From NCBI GenBank assembly GCA_041596215.1, contig JBFHIZ010000011.1, positions 1 to 59,894 of the forward strand: a stretch of DNA of 59,894 nt, written 5' to 3'. This stretch comes from JBFHIZ01 sp041596215. GTDB taxonomy: Bacteria; Bacillota; Clostridia; Lachnospirales; Lachnospiraceae. Under the pieces are notes generated by a model that was not told where the DNA came from, did not search any database, and saw only the letters and a list, made by a program, of their open reading frames with translations. The position numbers and the translations under genes were made by a program. This document shows positions 57,949 to 59,894 of this stretch, piece by piece (position 1 is the stretch's first letter; each line of letters opens with the position of its first letter).

Positions 57949-58968
57949 ATGAAACAGAAATTAGAAGAAATTAAAAAGTATGCTTTACAACAGATATCAG
58001 CTGCAAAAAGTCTGGAATCGTTAAATGAAGTAAAAGTAAATGTTTTAGGGAAAAAAGGTGCTTTAACTGCTGTATTAAAAGGAATGAAAGATGTTGCACC
58101 AGAAGAACGGCCCAAAATTGGACAGATGGTAAATGAAACAAGAGAAGAGATTGAATCTCTTTTACTAAAGATGAATGAAAAATTAGAGGCAATTAAAATG
58201 GAAAAGAAAATTGCTTCGGAAGAAATTGATGTTACATTACCTGCGAATAAAAGAAAAATGGGTCATAGACATCCCAATGCAATTGCAATGGAAGAAGTAG
58301 AACGTATTTTTGTTGGTATGGGATATGAAGTAGTTGAAGGACCCGAAATTGAAACGGATTATTATAATTTTGAAGCATTAAATATTCCGGCAGATCATCC
58401 GGCAAAAGATGAACAAGACACTTTTTATATTAACAAAGAGTTTTTACTTCGTACGCAAACTTCAGGAGTACAGGTTCATGAAATGGAAAAAGGGAAATTG
58501 CCGATTCGTATGGTTGCACCTGGACGCGTTTTTCGTTCGGATGAAGTAGATGCAACACATTCTCCATCCTTTCATCAAATTGAAGGATTAGTAATTGATA
58601 AGAATATTACTTTTGCAGATTTAAAAGGGACGTTGGCAGAATTTGCAAAGGAATTGTTTGGAGAAGATACAAAAGTGAAATTTCGACCACATCATTTTAA
58701 TTTTACAGAACCTAGTGCGGAGGTTGATGTTACATGTTTTAAATGTAAGGGTAAAGGATGCCGTTTTTGTAAAGGAACGGGATGGATTGAAATACTTGGT
58801 TGCGGAATGGTACATCCTAATGTTCTAAAAATGAGCCATATTGATCCAGAAGAATATTCAGGTTTTGCTTTTGGAATTGGACTAGAAAGAATTGCATTAT
58901 TAAAATATGAAATCGATGATATGCGTTTACTATATGAAAACGATATACGTTTCTTAAAACAGTTTTAA
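57949..58968 (+). CDS. pheS: Phenylalanine--tRNA ligase alpha subunit
   Basis: A 339-residue catalytic subunit of the alpha2beta2 PheRS. An N-terminal coiled-coil (about 1-85) binds tRNA-Phe. The class II core has motif 1 near HPNAIAMEEVERIF, motif 2 LLRTQTSGVQVHEM, and motif 3 FAFGIGLERIALLKY. The Cys-rich segment CFKCKGKGCRFCKGTGW is normal for Firmicutes. GGAGG precedes the ATG. It is controlled by the T-box upstream and followed by pheT after 17 bases. Confidence 0.97.
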   Translation: MKQKLEEIKKYALQQISAAKSLESLNEVKVNVLGKKGALTAVLKGMKDVAPEERPKIGQMVNETREEIESLLLKMNEKLEAIKMEKKIASEEIDVTLPANKRKMGHRHPNAIAMEEVERIFVGMGYEVVEGPEIETDYYNFEALNIPADHPAKDEQDTFYINKEFLLRTQTSGVQVHEMEKGKLPIRMVAPGRVFRSDEVDATHSPSFHQIEGLVIDKNITFADLKGTLAEFAKELFGEDTKVKFRPHHFNFTEPSAEVDVTCFKCKGKGCRFCKGTGWIEILGCGMVHPNVLKMSHIDPEEYSGFAFGIGLERIALLKYEIDDMRLLYENDIRFLKQF

Positions 58969-58985
58969 TAAAATGGAGGATTATT

Positions 58986-59894
58986 ATGAATACAGCATTA
59001 TCTTGGGTTAAAGCTTATGTGCCTGCATTATCTTGTGAAAATCAAGAATATACAGATGCAATGACTTTAACAGGAACAAAAGTAGAAACATTTGAAAGAT
59101 TAGATAAAAATTTAAAAAAAATAGTAGTTGGTCAAATAGATAGTATTGAACGTCATCCGGATGCTGATAAATTAATTGTTTGTCAAGTAAATATTGGAAA
59201 AGAAACAATTCAAATCGTAACAGGCGCTCCAAATGTAAAAGTTGGAGATAAAGTTCCTGTTGTGTGTGATGGAGGGAGAGTTGCAGGAGGACATGACGGT
59301 GCTCCTTTGCCTAAAGATGGAATCCCAATTAAAGCAGGAAAATTGAGAGGAATGGATTCTTATGGTATGATGTGTTCAATAGAAGAATTAGGATCTTCAA
59401 AAGATATGTATCCCAATGCACCAGAGGATGGGATTTATATTTTACCAAAGGACACAGAAATTGGGGAAGATGTGGCGGTGGTTTTAGGATTAAATGACAC
59501 AGTTTTTGAATATGAAATTACTTCTAATAGAGTGGATTGTTATAGTGTCCTTGGAATCGCCAGAGAAGCTGCGGCAACTTTTCAAGTACCTTTTTTACCG
59601 CCGAAAGTAGTTGTAAAAGAAATAGATGAACCAGTAGAAGATTACATTTCCGTTGAGGTTCAGGATACGGATTTATGCTCGCGTTATTGTGCTAGAGTAT
59701 GTAAGAACATTAAAATTGGACCATCTCCAGAATGGATGCAAAGAAGACTTGCGGCTAGTGGTATTCGCCCGATTAATAATTTGGTAGATATTACAAATTA
59801 TGTGATGGAAGAATTTGGACAACCGATGCATGCTTTTGATTTGGCAAAGATATCTGGTAAGAAAATAATTGTTAAAAGAGCAAAAGATGGAGAA
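58986..59894 (+). CDS. pheT: Phenylalanine--tRNA ligase beta subunit (partial, 3' end missing)
   Basis: The first 303 codons are present and the frame is open to the window edge. The start MNTALSWVKAYVPA is typical. The N-terminal EMAP/tRNA-binding-like domain (about 40-150) has HPDADKLIVCQVNIG and IVTGAPNVKVGDKVPV. B3/B4 editing-domain sequence follows, with ITSNRVDCYSVLGIAREAA and RRLAASGIRPINNLVDITNYVMEEFGQPMHAFD. The full protein is usually about 800 residues. GGAGG lies eight bases before the ATG. Confidence 0.96.
   Translation, partial: MNTALSWVKAYVPALSCENQEYTDAMTLTGTKVETFERLDKNLKKIVVGQIDSIERHPDADKLIVCQVNIGKETIQIVTGAPNVKVGDKVPVVCDGGRVAGGHDGAPLPKDGIPIKAGKLRGMDSYGMMCSIEELGSSKDMYPNAPEDGIYILPKDTEIGEDVAVVLGLNDTVFEYEITSNRVDCYSVLGIAREAAATFQVPFLPPKVVVKEIDEPVEDYISVEVQDTDLCSRYCARVCKNIKIGPSPEWMQRRLAASGIRPINNLVDITNYVMEEFGQPMHAFDLAKISGKKIIVKRAKDGE

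Noticed and set aside
1..59894. tRNA, rRNA, CRISPR arrays, insertion sequences, prophage genes
   Set aside because: No regularly spaced repeats, transposase or integrase motifs, or tRNA-like cloverleafs were recognised by eye. A dedicated scan would be needed to exclude small ones.

Overview
The window is AT-rich DNA from a low-GC Gram-positive anaerobe. It most resembles a member of Clostridia, probably Lachnospiraceae. The signs are strong AGGAGG-type ribosome binding sites, sigma-A promoters with 17-base spacers, a T-box leader, a Firmicutes-style 6S RNA, a complete Rnf complex, two [FeFe]-hydrogenase-type proteins next to Rex, and a biotin-dependent Na+ decarboxylase. No oxygen-respiration genes are seen. 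Taxonomy is inferred from gene content only. Almost every gene is on the + strand. No tRNA, rRNA, insertion sequence, prophage or CRISPR array was found.

Layout. 1-6463: start of a minus-strand gene, an M16C metallopeptidase, a DUF4349 lipoprotein, era, recO and an unknown lipoprotein. 6565-10634: glyS and ppdK. 10782-14017: a three-gene set like Bacillus ydjI-ydjG-ydjH (SPFH, zinc ribbon, TPM) without pspA. 14147-20995: alaS, rpsU, a membrane protein, a phosphoesterase, scpA-scpB and a LysR regulator. 21120-26315: redox cluster of rex, a small 2Fe-2S protein, a PAS-containing sensory-type [FeFe] hydrogenase, a SpoIIE-type phosphatase and a second [FeFe] hydrogenase. 26471-28231: an EAL-CBS-GGDEF protein. 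28376-33669: Na+ decarboxylase/transcarboxylase operon with two different carboxyltransferases. 33752-39942: TetR, RpiR, a flavoprotein, cmk, ispH, rpsA and cheR. 39980-41095 (minus): DEDD-type nuclease. 41271-48027: rnfCDGEAB, udk and a GH25-like protein lacking its catalytic acids. 48033-48812 (minus): AP2-like DNA-binding protein. 48966-56391: thrC, citrate synthase (minus), deoC, pepP and pckA. 56440-59894: 6S RNA, yihY-like gene, T-box leader and pheS-pheT (pheT runs off the end).

How it fits together. PpdK, PEP carboxykinase, citrate synthase and the oxaloacetate/acyl-CoA carboxyltransferase operon all meet at the PEP-pyruvate-oxaloacetate node. Rnf and the decarboxylase both couple cytoplasmic chemistry to an ion gradient. 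Rex senses NADH/NAD+, and a near-consensus Rex operator lies upstream of pckA, so redox state probably reaches this node. The sensory hydrogenase and phosphatase suggest a second, H2- or redox-responsive signalling route.

Most worth a second look: the hydrogenase-phosphatase module, the dual-carboxyltransferase Na+ pump, the AP2/degenerate-HNH/AP2 protein, the GH25-like protein with substituted catalytic residues, the Rex site at pckA, the 6S RNA joined to yihY, and the overlapping promoter, operator and terminator in front of the TetR gene. All are readings of sequence by eye; no database search was run.
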